Assembly (NCBI GenBank): GCA_018524725.1
Contig: JAEUWP010000459.1
Coordinates: 62,001 to 126,000, forward strand
Length of the DNA stretch: 64,000 nt
Reading direction: 5' to 3'
Origin: Podaxis mareebaensis
Taxonomy: Eukaryota > Basidiomycota > Agaricomycetes > Agaricales > Agaricaceae
Part shown: positions 12,665 through 26,077 of the stretch, one piece after another
Position numbering within the stretch: the stretch's first letter is position 1
How the letters are laid out: the number at the start of each line of letters is the position of its first letter
Notes under the pieces: generated by a model
Told to the model about the DNA's origin: nothing
What the model saw: only the letters and a program-made list of their open reading frames with translations
The model's database searches: none
Program-made: the position numbers and the translations under genes

Positions 12665-13080
12665 CTATCTAGTCCACCGAGCAAACAATGGTTCCATGAT
12701 GCCATCAACCCCGCCATTAGCTTGGGTACCTCTACAGGCCAAAGGTACTCGGCCCATGGAACCGGTATTTTTGCTTTGATAGCATCCCGTGTATTCAGCG
12801 AATTTGGATTGTGTTTCGTCTTCTTGCCTGCTATTGTCGCTCGTTATTCTTCCACAGATATACCCGAGAGATAAAAGATCTGGAGGGGCAAGAGGGTAGA
12901 CATAGGTTGTCCTTGATACACGTTATGCTCTTCCGTCGCGCTTCTCCTACCTTCGTTCTCTCCATTTGTACAGTTATGTGTTGAATGTTACTATCGTGTT
13001 GCTTGATTATCTGGTTCCTCATGAATTCGTAAATTTCTAAGGGATCTTTGGTACAAAACATCCCCCTGTGGAACTCTATT
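12665..13080. other. Convergent intergenic region, 416 bp
   Basis: The 3' flanks of the amidohydrolase and RAD54B genes. No gene or structured element was recognised. Confidence 0.5.
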
Positions 13081-16000
13081 CTATCCGACCTCCACCGGCT
13101 TGTTCGTCTTCTCAAAGATAAATGTAATGGTGCCTCCAGGAATCTCGTCAACCGACTTTATAGGCGCGGTAGCGTAAGACTGGTTGGGGTCAATTATGGT
13201 TGAAGGATCTTCGACCTGCAAGTTCGATCGCCATGTGTCCTCGGACTCGTCCGTGTGAACTAACTGTCGAAGAATAGCGTCTTGTATATGGTCTTTTGCT
13301 GTAGCCGCTAAACAATTAACGTGCTTCCACTCCTCGAGTGCAGCCAACCCTGCTTTTTTCTTCTTCAAGTACTTAACAAACAATCAGGGCGGTCAGTTAA
13401 ACTGAAGCGAAATGCTATGAGGTCGATATTTACCGCTTTATCGAGCTTCCCCAGGTAGTTCGATGTCACCTGCGTCGCATTAACAAACCCTCTTTCGAAA
13501 GTCTCCTCGTCGAATTCTCCTGCTTCGTCCTGATTACCACTCGCATCCTCCCATTCAGATGGAGGCGCGTAGTCTGTGGTCACAGAATTGCGCCCTTCAT
13601 CACAGGGGCAATCAAGGAGGTCGTGCGTATTGCTTGAAGTGTCGGTATGGACACGGAATATGTCCCTTAACTGGAAAAGCGTCAGTCGCACACAGCTTTT
13701 GGTCAGCAGGCTGAAGCTTACATCTTTTCGGGTGAAAGTATCGCTTTTCGAAGCGCTGGCCGTCTGATTTGTGTTGTTAGAGGGGTCACATTTCTGAATC
13801 GTGTTTTCTACGAACCGAACCAATTAATGCTGGGAGTCCGAGTCAGACAAGACAGTTGTGTGAAATCAGGGCAAGGCTAGGCGCTTACAATCACTCAGTG
13901 CTAGTTTCGTGACCTGGCGCTGATAAATTTTTTCTTAAGGAAATATCAATGGGGCTGATAGCTGGTTATTCAATTTCATTGAGAAAATTCACCGTCAATT
14001 GTTCCCGTTGTCAGAAAGCGATAAATGAACACCGGCCGTTTTTGGCCATCCCTAGGCGTCAATTAGAATCGATTAGAAACGATGTGCTTAATTTTGAGTG
14101 TCCAAATTATCTCACCGGTGGCAACGGGCCATGGACTGTAAATCGTGGCTTCAAAGAATCTTTAGTGTATGTTTGCATTGCCTGAGGGCGCTGCTCATCA
14201 CCTGGGATTCCAATCTGAATCGATCAAGCACAAGCGTGAAGCACCTAAGACCCGTGAGTACGTGATGTGGCGATGCGAAGCTCGGGTACCTATGAGGTTT
14301 ATACCGACACCGCCTTTTGAGGGTGATTAATCCATGGCCGGACCTATTAATTCCGGGGAAACAGACTCACCGGCTTTGGCACTTAGGAGGAATATAACTA
14401 TTTAGAAAGTCAGCTTGACACAAGCTAGACCTGACATGAACTTACATCCACTTCGCTGGTTGCATTTATTAAAAGAATTGACATATTCCTGCCTTTGTGC
14501 CTGTGGGGTTTGGCTGTACGCCTTGTGGGTATTGAACAACGATGACTGGGTTAAATACCCACCCGTCGAGTCGGAAGTAAGAATAGCGCCTCTTCCTGCA
14601 GAAGGCTTCCAGAATATTCAGGGTTGAAGTGTAGTGCGACACCAGGACGCATTTCTCTTCCGTGGTCTATGATAAATTACGGGTGACGGTCCGAAACGAC
14701 GTGAGACAACATGAGAGTGATTTCCTCTCACCTCACGAATTATCTCAAGCATGTTTGATAACGCGGTTAACTTCCCTGTGACACGTTAGTTGTCGACGGA
14801 TAGTCAGATGTCTCAGAGGTGCCATACCGCTTAAGCTCATGTCTTCAATTTCAGCATTCTTGGGTACAAGGTTAGCTGCACTTGTAAAGTTACGCTTGTG
14901 AAATATGCCGTTGTTTTCCTTTCCCTTGGCGCTTTCGGCTGTAGCTCTCAGCAAGATTGGGCTGTTGCTAACCTTCGTAAGGATTCCGATCAACGCTAAC
15001 GATTCCGCCGTAGTGCTTTGTTCTATTAGATCATCCATTTCATCGGGATTGAGTATCCTGCGGAAGATTTCGAGCTGGAGCGGGGTCGGCGCGACGAAAA
15101 CAACGTATTCATCTATCATGACAGAGCACTTAAAACAGGAGCACCAGAAGATCATGAATAAACGTACGCTTGGGCGGTAAGTATTCCTTGAGAAGGTCAG
15201 CATCTCGCCGCAGAACAAAGCTCTTAGCAATCCTTAATAGCTGTGTTCTTCGTTCAGTAATGCGGTGGTTTACGAAGCAGTGATCTCCAACCTGAGTTGT
15301 CCTTGCTTCGCCTTCTTCCACTTCTTTACTGGAGGCGCCTGGCGCTCTACTCTTGAGAATCGGAATCTCGTAGACGCGCCGGAATGTCGGATAATCATCT
15401 TAAACATCATCAGCTCAGTTCGTAATTGAATAACGGGATCACTTACCAAATAACCCAGGATTGCAAAATTCTGTCTATAGATACGGCCGGTTATGAAATC
15501 CCCAACAACTGTGTAACATCCACATACCATAGCATGAAATTCGCCTAAGTCATTTTGGATTGGTGTTCCTGAAAGAATAATGCGCCGCCTTGTTTTGAAG
15601 TCTTTAAACATTTGTGTTGTCTTGTTCTGAGAGGATTTGAGGCGGTGCCCCTCGTCGCAGATAATGAGGTCGATTGGAGGACTAAGCAGTCAGAACAGGA
15701 TAAGTCCGAGGATTTAACATGCTTACAAGCAGCGCAGCTTTTCAGATTTGTTACTAGATTCATATCAGCCACACAAGATCGAAAGTACTCTCATATGGGC
15801 GGAAAGACTCACACCATTGATCTTAGGCGTTCATATCCAATAACAAGAACTTGATGTGTTGGCCTGAAAGAACAAATCAACCAACACCATCACACAGCTT
15901 TAGAAAGACTAACGAGTTCTTGAATGCATGGAGCTCAATGGGATCTTTGCTGCAAGCGGCGATTCCGATGCGATCCCTTCCAAGCCACTTGTAGAATTCG

Positions 16001-17682
16001 CTTTTCCAGTTCTGGTTCCGATGGTATGAGCGACGAAGAGACAGAGGTGGGATGCTAACATTAACCAAAGAAACTGGGCACACAATCATAACCTTTTTGA
16101 CAACTGGGCCAATCCCAGAATAGGGATTCTGTTCTATGACCGAGGATCAGGAACGGACACACAGCACCTGGATGCCATACTCACTGAGAAGCGTCCATAC
16201 GAGCGCGATTGTCTAAGTTTGGACGCGATTAATCATGACGGCCGTGGGGGAATATGTATCGTAACAAGCACCTGCAATGTTTTCCCTAGACCCCTGAGAT
16301 TCAAGTGAGCAAACCCAACAAACAGTTAGAGTAGCTTGGTTATACATCTCGTCTGCCAGAATACAGCCCTGGCCCTCGTGCTTGCGCAACCCCATGACAC
16401 ACTCATATAAGAATTTGACGCCTAACAGAGGATCAGCCAGATTCTGGGGAGTTCACAAATCTTTGAACTAACCATCCTTCTGATGGTCCCGCATTCTGCG
16501 AGCCAGTACTGGATCCAGAACCACCGGAACTATAGGTCTGTCCCTGAGCGAGGTTATGGGGCAGACTAGGAAGTATTCGAGAGAGCACAAACTTGGTATT
16601 GTATTTTTTGATATGGTCCCTTGTTGGTGACTTCATGACGACTGCTCCTTCGGCATTTGGATCGTGACTAGAGAGAATCCTTCAATTGCCATCGTTGATG
16701 AAGCACATATACTCACAGCGGTCCAGGTGTCTTAGGCTTAGAAATGCCATAGAAAGACTTGGCGTTGATGGCCGTTTTGGCCGGCTCAGACACTGGTTCC
16801 GGTTTCAGGTCTTCATCGCCACCTTCACCTCGGAAACCAGGGAACTGTGATTGAGGGATCTGGCAGTCCAGCTCGACCTCTTTACCGCCGATGTAAGTCT
16901 GGAACCCCGGATGCAGTTGTTGACCTCGTAGGATAGTGAATCCTAAGCTACACGTTCCAACTTCGTCAAATTGTATGCCTAATGATGGATGAAGCGCATA
17001 CACTTTGCCACCTTCGTCAACCATGGTAAGTTTGTTGTCTGTGTGTGACACATATGCGTCGCCATCCCACGTTTTGTGAGCTTTGCTTTGTTGCTTTCGC
17101 CTATGTTGGTACTGAGTAAGATTGACGTCCTTGAAAGACTACAAACTATACAGACCAATTTGCAGTCCAGTAAGTGGGAGACAAAGCCTTTTCCGGGATT
17201 TGTGTGGGCTTTGTTGATGAGCTCGCGGCATTGATCCCCGAAGTCAAGTCGACTGGTTGCAGGGGTATTCCTCTCCTCCCTGTAGGTTGTTCATGTGGTT
17301 TACGTATAATCGGCAAAACAAACTTTGACTTGGTCCGGGCTGTGGAGGCTGCAATGGTCGAAGTAGAGGCCGCCAGAATCGAACTTCCGAGCTCATTGCA
17401 GAAACACCGACCCGAGTTGTAGTCGGCCTTTGTTATCTGCCGGTCCAGTTCTATCTCTTTGCCACCTACAGAGTATTCTCGCCCCTCTTCGAGAGTATCG
17501 TCTATGGAACCCGATGACATCCTGAAGTAGAGTCTCATCAATAAAGAACTGAAAACAGGATATTTATATACGCACTGTCTGCCATCGACATCGTACAGTG
17601 TAGCCTTCCTTCCAATCCTCACGAGCATTGCGTCACCCTCCCATGTCTTATGTTTCTTGGTCTGAGGATTCCGCCTACGCAT
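13081..17682 (-). CDS. RAD54B/RDH54-type SNF2 translocase (homologous recombination)
   Basis: A double-stranded-DNA translocase that works with Rad51/Dmc1 in recombination. The N terminus carries two copies of a small domain: KKHKTWEGDAMLV...VGGKEIELD (17400-17660) and KAHKTWDGDAYVS...IGGKEVELD (16880-17090), resembling DUF2439 of ZGRF1/RAD54B proteins. The SNF2 core follows: VLDPVLARRMRDHQKD joined across a 51 nt intron to GVKFLYECVMGL; Walker A as CILADEM plus GLGKT (intron inside); DEGHRLKSSQNK (motif II, about 15650); ILSGTPIQNDL; VLVSHYTSTLNILEAFC (about 14620); FLLSAKAGG-VGINLIG; IDSDWNP; HDLQSMARCHR; and DGQKRPVFIYRFLTTGTIDEK split by an intron that ends TTAAG. The C terminus has FTRKDV..LFR and THDLLDCPCD, typical of RAD54B. 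It has more than 15 short introns. Open frames on the other strand in 13.9-14.6 kb are accidental; this stretch encodes helicase motifs V and VI. Confidence 0.93.
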
Positions 17683-18067
17683 CCATGAGGATACTCATGT
17701 CGATGAGTTGTCTTTATAGATAATCGTACCATGTCACCATCCAATATTCTTCTTTCCCGGGTGCAACGGACGGTCGCTTACGGGCACTCCATGGCACATC
17801 TTCAGAATCAGCGGTTCGTTTCAAGGGGTTCATGAAATCGGGCATCGAAGAGGTTACGGGCTGGCAACTAGGTACTTATTGAAACTCGCGTGACGTAATG
17901 CTTGGGAAATACCCACGTGGAGTGACATCTCGCGTTTTGCCAGTTCCTCTGAGAGTAGACAGCCGAGCAAAGTGTCGCTATTATCATTATGCCTACGATA
18001 TAACAGTCTATGATTAACGATAAATGAGAGATGATTATCCGGGGGTCGTAAAGTGAGGTGCTACACA
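17683..18067. other. Promoter region of RAD54B, 385 bp
   Basis: Lies between the stop codon of the QRI7-like gene and the RAD54B start. No gene, TATA box or clear cell-cycle box was identified by eye. Confidence 0.45.
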
Positions 18068-19527
<1,460 letters not shown>

Positions 19528-19799
19528 GAGTTGGGAATAAGTTTGATTGCCGGAAATACAAATTGAAATAAGTGATCGAGGCAGTCGTAATAAGTAAATG
19601 AATACAGTATTCTGTAATGAACGTTGGAACGTCCGAACCCTCGTGGTAACATCAGTAATATCCCACCCATTCCGCCTCTTGCAGCGAGCACGAAGGAACA
19701 CCTAGGAACGCTGGGAAGCCACGGTTGTGAAGCGACACGGACATAGATTTCTCATCACACGGGCAGATCAACTCAATCGACTCCCATCACAAAGCCATA

Positions 19800-21861
19800 A
19801 TGCCACCCGCTTGGACCGCAGGCTACGCCCACACCCCTCGTCGATCACACGAACAGACACCATCAGAACTCCAACAAGGCAGGGGGAGCACGTCGGACGA
19901 ACAAAGGGAGCCTCGGCGACGGACATCAAGTGATTCGACACCACGGCAGACAGCAGCGAGCACGTTGTTCCTTAGCAGTGCGAACGAGCAGGAAGCCAGC
20001 AAGAATGTGTTGTCTTCAAGTGGGACGACGGGATCTGACACCTTCACTTCGTCGAGGCGTCTTGGATTCTTTGCAGACAAAATATCTTCTTCCCTTTCTG
20101 GCGGGTCCTCAGGCGCTAATCTCAAAGGCCCTGTCTTGTCCTCACAGCTCCTCCATCCGCACAGCCATACCAAAACCGATTCCAGCTCAACTACCTCTCC
20201 CTCCATCTCTCCTTCAAGCTCCCTTATGAATCCCTCCTCAAGCACAATCAGTATCCCAAAAACACATACCTCGCCCTCAAAGGTATACTCTTGACAATCT
20301 AACAGCACTGCGTGTTTACCAATCCTCCGCAGGGCTCATACGGTCGCACCTATGACGCAAAACTCGTCAGCCGTGAAATGAATCGGCTTGCACCTCAGTT
20401 GTCATCCGGATCTTCGATATCTCTCGTGCCTCCCGGCAGCATATCCCAGGTCAGCCTTGCGACGACAAGCTCTACGGACCCATGGGGCGCTCTACATGTC
20501 CATGTCCTCCCCCTATTCAATGGTGAACCTCTTCGGATACCCATGTGAGCTCCCAGCCGTATGTATGCGCCCGAGTCTGACCAGTTCTCAGAGAAGATTT
20601 AAATACCCTCGTCAAACGTCACATCCAGAACGTAGTAACGTCGACACCCAACCGGGCCCTTAATATGTTAGAGGCAGATGCAGCAGAACTAATTGCAGCA
20701 GGGATGGTGACACTGAATGCCAAGCTAATGGGCGTTCATGACTCCAAATTAATAGCGCGAGTGGTTGAGACATGGAACTTTTTCTGGGATCAGGTGCTCA
20801 CGTATGTTGAAGGAGTAAGTCGCTATCATCTTCGCCTCAACCATTAATTGACAGGTTTAACAGGTTCTGCTACCGTTACAAACGCACCCCCTCCTGTCTT
20901 CGCTATACCGCACGCCCAAGTCTCATAGAGCCAAATCCCCCAACCGTCAGACTAATGCCAAATCATCTTCAAAGTCGGAGCATACCTCGACGCACATCGA
21001 TGTTCGCACCATCGCTCTGCGGTCCTTCCGCGACAAAGTGATAGTACCCCTAGCGGCACGGCTCTTCGAACAACTTCGCCTCGAGAACATCTCTGAAACC
21101 CATCATCAACCACGCCTCCAACAAATGTTTGCCTTGTCTCTTCTTAATCTTTGTCTCATTCTTGTCTAAATCAACAATACAGGTTGCTCGTTCTAGCTTC
21201 GCAGAGCGAAAACTGCTTAACCACATTTTCACTTGCTCCCCCTGATCCTGATGCGTCACCTAATGCAGCTGCCATTGACGACTTGCTAAGAGCACTGCGA
21301 AATCCTCGGCAGCTGGACCGCCCAGGAGTGTACAAGAACAATACCGCGTTCCCCGTTCGAGCCCCCAGTTTCCTCTCCGGTGGGTTACCCCGAGACAGAC
21401 GAGGTCGTGTAGCGCATAAGCATAGAGGCAAGCCTTCGGCATTGAGCATTGGTTTAAGCGACGAAGATGATGTTTTCGGCGAGGAGACCCCAAGACTGGG
21501 TCACTCGTATGATGCAGAGCACAGACGTAGGATGGAATTACTCGATTCTTTGAAGTATGTATTGTCCTTTCACGTGCCTACGCTGGCAACTAACTTCGTT
21601 GCAGGAGCCCGGACGTGGAAAGCCACGTGGGTCCGAGAACAAGTGGCGGGTGGGGACTTGGAGCCGGTCAAGTAGATAAGGTGGTTGATGATGACGATGA
21701 TGACGAACTTGATCAGGTGCAATTGCAGGAGAAGGTGCGCCCTAGCCTTGTCATTCGTAACACTGTTTCATGCTGATAGCGGAATCCAGTTAAATGCGGA
21801 TCTCAACAGGATGGTTGGAATTACCTCTCCTGCACCTGAGCCACGGCGGAGAGCGACATGA
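19800..21861 (+). CDS. HbrB/BIT61-type TORC2 subunit
   Basis: HbrB-family proteins (yeast Bit61/Bit2, human PROTOR) are accessory subunits of TOR complex 2. The start at 19800 is followed by about 160 residues of Ser/Thr-rich disorder. The HbrB core spans 20400-21130: WGALHVHVLPLFNGE, then ALNMLEADAAELIAAGM, ARVVETWNFFWDQVLTYVEG, VLLPLQTHPLL and IDVRTIALRSFRDKVIVPLAARLFEQL. A C-terminal disordered region follows. Its last exon reads DDDDDDELDQVQLQEK joined to LNADLNRMVGI and ends EPRRRAT at 21861. The domain match is strong. Assignment to TORC2 is established family knowledge, not visible in the sequence itself. Confidence 0.88.
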
Positions 21862-22015
21862 AATGTTGTTGTGTGTTGCTAGTGCTACTTACTGATTTTG
21901 CAGCTGTATGACTATATTGCGAGTTTAAGTTGCGTCATTGTGGGTTATTATGACTATGGTCCTGACTGAACAATGACACCATCTCCACCAACCCTTCGTC
22001 TGAGACAAGATGTGC

Positions 22016-22022
22016 TTATATA
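22016..22022 (+). promoter_or_regulatory. TATA box of the Con-6 gene
   Basis: TTATATA lies 48-54 bp before the Con-6 start codon, consistent with a strongly regulated, inducible promoter. Function is inferred from sequence and spacing. Confidence 0.4.
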
Positions 22023-22069
22023 CCTTCGTGAATCTAATCTCCATGTTATAGTCCTTATCATATCCCACC

Positions 22070-22571
22070 ATGTCTGGTAAGCCAGAAATCAAGACCTGCT
22101 GCACTTGACTAGAGACGACAGTGACGCGTTTGTTTTCTCCAGAAAGCGCAGACCCCAAGAATGTTGCTCGAGGTTTGAAGGCCTCTATCAAGAATCCCCG
22201 CGTCTCTGAAGAAGCGAAAGAGAACGCAGAAGAGAGATTGAGCGATATGCCGAGCGAAGTCAACTCGTTTTCAGGAGGCGATACTCAGACAAAGAACACG
22301 TCGAATAGGCTAGGTAATTAGCATTTCATGTTTATATTGTTAGGTTGGCTTATGGATTTTATAGGAGGGTATAAAGCGACGATTGCTAGTATGGAGTTCC
22401 CCCCTACCAACAAGCTTGAGAAAATTTGACCCCTCTCCAGATCCCAGAACCTCCAAAGGAGCCAAGAAGCACGCTCATGAGGTCCTTGAAGGGTATAAGA
22501 AGGAGGGAGAGATGGATGATCCCGATTATGTTCCTGATGAGGGCGATTATGTAGCGGAAGACGAGGCTTAG
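22070..22571 (+). CDS. Con-6 (conidiation-specific protein 6) family protein, two repeats
   Basis: Small hydrophilic protein of the Con-6 family, named for a gene induced during conidiation in Neurospora; the biochemical role is unknown. Exons work out as 22070-22076, 22143-22313, 22365-22388 and 22441-22571 with all frames preserved, giving 110 residues. Two copies of the family repeat are visible: ARGLKASIKNPRVSEEAKENAEERL and GGYKATIANPRTSKGAKKHAHEVL (shown here only as landmarks: G.KA.I.NPR.S..AK..A.E.L). The tail is acidic (DDPDYVPDEGDY). The first exon is only 7 nt and the third 24 nt, so automated gene calls may miss the start. It converges on dynamitin with a 91 bp gap. Confidence 0.92.
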
Positions 22572-22662
22572 ACAATTGTCAGAGTGGGCATTCGTGAAAT
22601 ATGTGGTCCAATGATATTGTCATTATGGGTATTATACGCGATGGGTACGGATGGAGAATTAA

Positions 22663-24113
22663 TCATTGTCGATGTTCCCGACCAAGTTCTTCTAGTCTTT
22701 GAAGCAGGGTTGTTACCCGTCCTTCGAGTCCCGCAACATTGTTCTTGACCACGTCTCTATTCTCATCGAGGCTCTTCTCGACGGTTCCAACTGCATCGTT
22801 GAGTTCGATCAGCGCTTCATGGATTTTCTGGTGCTCTTTCTCGAGGTCTTCAAGTGTGGTTTGAAAGTCGGCAGCAGATGTATGCAGAGCAGACAAGGTC
22901 CTCAAGCGAGTGAGGATGTGAGGTATTTGAGGAAGGGAGGGCCCAAGTCGCGAGAGGATTGGTACGAGGTGTTCAGGAATGGGTTGGACTATAGGGCCCA
23001 TGGGTTGTGAAGGGTGTCGTCGGTGTTGTTGTGCTGCTGATGCCCGGTCAAGATCTGAGAGAAGCAGCTTGAGACGACGAGAAATAGAGTCAAGGTGTCG
23101 AGGTTGTGTGAGGAGTGCAAGCTGGGAGTTGAGACGCGTGATTAAGGGCAACAGGGGCGGAGGAAGCGGTGAAGTCTAGCGGCAAAAGCCCATGTCAGTC
23201 GGCGAACGGCTGATATGTGCAGTTGAACATACCTCGTCCAAAGCAGCATTAGAGGAACCAATAAGCTTCTCCAATTCTCCAACCCGCTTGTCGATTTCAA
23301 TGAGGTTCCGCATTTTTGAGGCTTCAGGACCCTTTGTGTCCTCTTCCTCTTCGGACTCATCTGTTTCTTCCTCCCCCAGGTCGGACTCCTGCCTGTCTTT
23401 TTCCAGCACAACGCCGATCAAACGACCCCGCCCTTCATGCCCTTTGCGGATTTTGTCCAGCCTGCCCCGTACAACCACCAATTCCTTGATGAGTTCTCCG
23501 GGATCGACGTTCTCCTCTTCGCGCTCTTTCTGCAGCAGTGGGTTAGCAGGATCCGCAAGTTCGTTCTCTAGGGCGGTGAGTTCTGCGTTCAGAGCGCGCA
23601 GGCGGTGTGACAGAGGGACCGGACGCTGAGCTCCAGAGTGATCTACTGGTGAAGATGGTGAATCGGGTGAAGGTGGGTAGACATATGTAGTTCGAAACCG
23701 ATCTGCAAAATGGGACAACAAAATTCACTTTCGTAAGAAAGAAAGAAAGAAAACATTGGAGACCATACGTCTACGCTCGGCTTTCCTGAATCTTCTGCTG
23801 GCCTCTTCGGGACTGATGAGTTCGGACATGTCCAGCTCTTCCTTGGTGGGTGGGGGGACATGTTTCTTGTTGGGATTGCGGTTTGGTGCAGATTCGTCAT
23901 CACTCGACTCTGCTTTCTGTTTGAAGACTGCAATCAGCGCAGTTCTTGGTTGTGTACCTGCAACCTCACTGTCGGTTGCGCCGTTGGAAAGACATCTTCA
24001 GTTTCATAGACATCTGGCGCGGTGTCCTAGCATATTGCAATTAGGACATAATTTTGACTGAGGCATAAGAGACTTACGATATCCGGAAGGTCAGCGTACT
24101 TGGTGCTACTCAT
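22663..24113 (-). CDS. Dynamitin (dynactin subunit 2)
   Basis: The p50 subunit of dynactin, which links dynein to cargo and to the Arp1 filament. The start at 24113 gives MSSTKYADLPDI followed after an intron by DTAPDVYETEDVFPT, the characteristic dynamitin N terminus. Downstream exons contain KEELDMSELISPEEASRRF and long coiled-coil stretches (LSHRLRALNAELTALENEL; KMRNLIEIDKRVGELEKLIG). The last exon ends with the conserved C-terminal coiled coil (EKEHQKIHEALIELNDAV, then RVTTLLQRLEELG) and stop at 22663. It is divergent from the asparaginase gene, with 168 bp between start codons. Confidence 0.93.
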
Positions 24114-24281
24114 TGTACTCGTCGTTAGAGGACAGCTTCTAAGAGCGCGACAGAACTGCCACTTATTGACGCGTCTCGCTAGGGTTAGGGTCATAGCCGG
24201 CTCGTCGTCCCGTGAGATTCAACCTGACTTCGCGACAGTTTTTCGAATAACGATGATTTCTCCTAAACTGTTCTTTGAAAT

Positions 24282-25690
24282 ATGGTCTTGTCAGAAAAGT
24301 CTCCCCTCTTACCATTAGTCTCAAACTCTACCAACGATAAATCACGTTCGAATTACGTGCTTGTCATACACGGGGGAGCGGGTACGATTACTAGAGATGG
24401 GTCGTCGCCTGAACAACGGGCAGATTACAGGAAGGCTTTGAAAGAGGCCTTAGAAGCGGTGGGTTTGTGTACAATGTAGATGTGGGTATGGCGAGATGCT
24501 CATTATGCTTTCTTATAGGGATACAACGTCCTCCGTAATGGTGGTGAAGCCTTGGATGCAGTCGTAGCAGCCGTTACGGTCATGGAAGGCAAGGGTCGCT
24601 AACTCGTTCTCTCGGGAGAGACGTCCTCATTCGGCTGATGTAGACTCTCCATTGTTCAACGCCGGCAAAGGTGCTGTATTTAATGTAGCTGGCAAGGTGC
24701 GTATCATCGTATCTCTGAGTGAATTCATTGGTCAACCCGGTATTATGTTAGAATGAGCTCGAGGCCTCTATCATGTTATCCAAACCTCCAGCGTCTCATC
24801 CATACATATCCCCCTCCCGTCGCGGTGTGTCTGCTACCCTCTTGACCAGGACGCGGAATCCCTCGAAGCTTGTTCGTGCATTATATCTCGCCCCGGATCA
24901 GGTTCCGCACCCATTCGTGTCTGGGAGTACTGCAGAGGAGATTGGTGCGTCTCTTGGAGAAACACTCGTGGACCCATCGTATTTCTATACCGAGCGGCGA
25001 TGGAGAGAGCATCGCAAAGGACTTGGATTACCTGAAGAGCCTTTACCATACCCCTCCGATGGCGACAACGCCTTATTTCTTGACCAATTACCGAAAGGAA
25101 CTGTAGGTGCTGTGGCACTCGACGTTCGTGGCTGCATAGCTGCCTTGACCTCGACCGGTGGGCGTACCAACAAGCTTGTTGGCCGTATTGGGGACACCCC
25201 GCATATGGGCTCAGGCTTCTGGGCTGAGGAATGGAAACTCGAGGATTCCACGTGGGTCCAAAAGTTTGTGAACATGGTAAATCGCCGGCCGACGGCACTC
25301 GGTGTTTCTGGGACCGGAGATGGAGATGTAGGTCTCTTTTAATCTTACAGATCATAAGGGACCTCATGACCATGATACCGTCCTTCTAGTACTTCATAAG
25401 ATTAGCCACCGCGGCCACAATAGCAAGGAGGGTGCAACTCAAACACGAGTCCATTCAGAAGGCGGGGCACGTTGCTGTTGAGGATCTACTGCAAGCTGGA
25501 GGTATCGGAGGAGTTATTATCTTGGACTCGCAAGGGAACGGTGAGCATTGCAATTTGCGAAGGGTCAATCATTTTTGACGCGATATGATCAGTTGCGATG
25601 CCGATGAATTCTCCTGGAATGTACCGTGGTGTGATAGGAAAAGATGGCGTGCCGAGGACCGCCATTTTCTCCGATGAAGAAGTTGCGTAA
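24282..25690 (+). CDS. Type-2 (Ntn-hydrolase) L-asparaginase / isoaspartyl peptidase family
   Basis: Family members self-cleave and then hydrolyse asparagine or isoaspartyl dipeptides. The N-terminal exon contains VLVIHGGAGTITRDG, followed by GYNVLRNGGEALDAVVAAVTVME, then DSPLFNAGKGAVFN and NELEASIM. The self-cleavage site and nucleophile are in LPKGTVGAVALDVRG (about 25085-25130), where the Thr of GTVGAVALD is the expected nucleophile. STGGRTNKLVGRIGDTPHMGSG and GVSGTGDGDYF form the substrate pocket. The reading continues over an intron to RLATAATIARRV and ends EEVA-stop at 25690. A segment of about 20 residues between the GDTP and SGTGDG motifs is longer than in bacterial enzymes. Catalytic residues look intact; substrate is uncertain. 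Confidence 0.9.
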
Positions 25691-26077
25691 CAGTGAAGCT
25701 CTGCACGTGTAGAAACTCCAGGTCGTGGCACTTTGAACATTGTGCAGTATGAAATGCACTTACCAAATATGTCAGGTCTTTGTACTTTTTCTGCCTGGTA
25801 TTGCGTCCGACAATGCCTATATATAGAAGTCGTAAAGTAATGGCTGATTTGGGAGTTATCGACGGCGAGGAAAACAAGGGGTTGAGTATAAGGTCAACCC
25901 TTTCGATACAGCCTTTTAAGCTGGGTGTATTGGGCGATAGGAAAGAGGTGACCCATCTCCTTGTTTTTAAAAGGAAGAGGATATTACCACCTCTCCCTCA
26001 GGTCTTCGTGGCTTGCCGTCACATCTGTATATTCTTGATACTTGTTCGCAGACCCCTACACCACTTAGGTGTCAGTT
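25691..26077. other. Intergenic region upstream of the STE3-like receptor, 387 bp
   Basis: Contains TATATATA at about 25818-25825, roughly 250 bp before the receptor start. I looked for a short pheromone-precursor reading frame ending in a CaaX box on the plus strand and found none. Confidence 0.45.

Noticed and set aside
13940..14640. Apparent insertion or missing helicase lobe in RAD54B, with plus-strand open frames
   Set aside because: Hand splicing on the minus strand recovers all second-lobe motifs in order, so the plus-strand frames are accidental.
16430..16640. Loss of the SNF2 Q-motif region in RAD54B
   Set aside because: A different frame with a 51 nt intron restores VLDPVLARRMRDHQKD joined to GVKFLYECVMGL.
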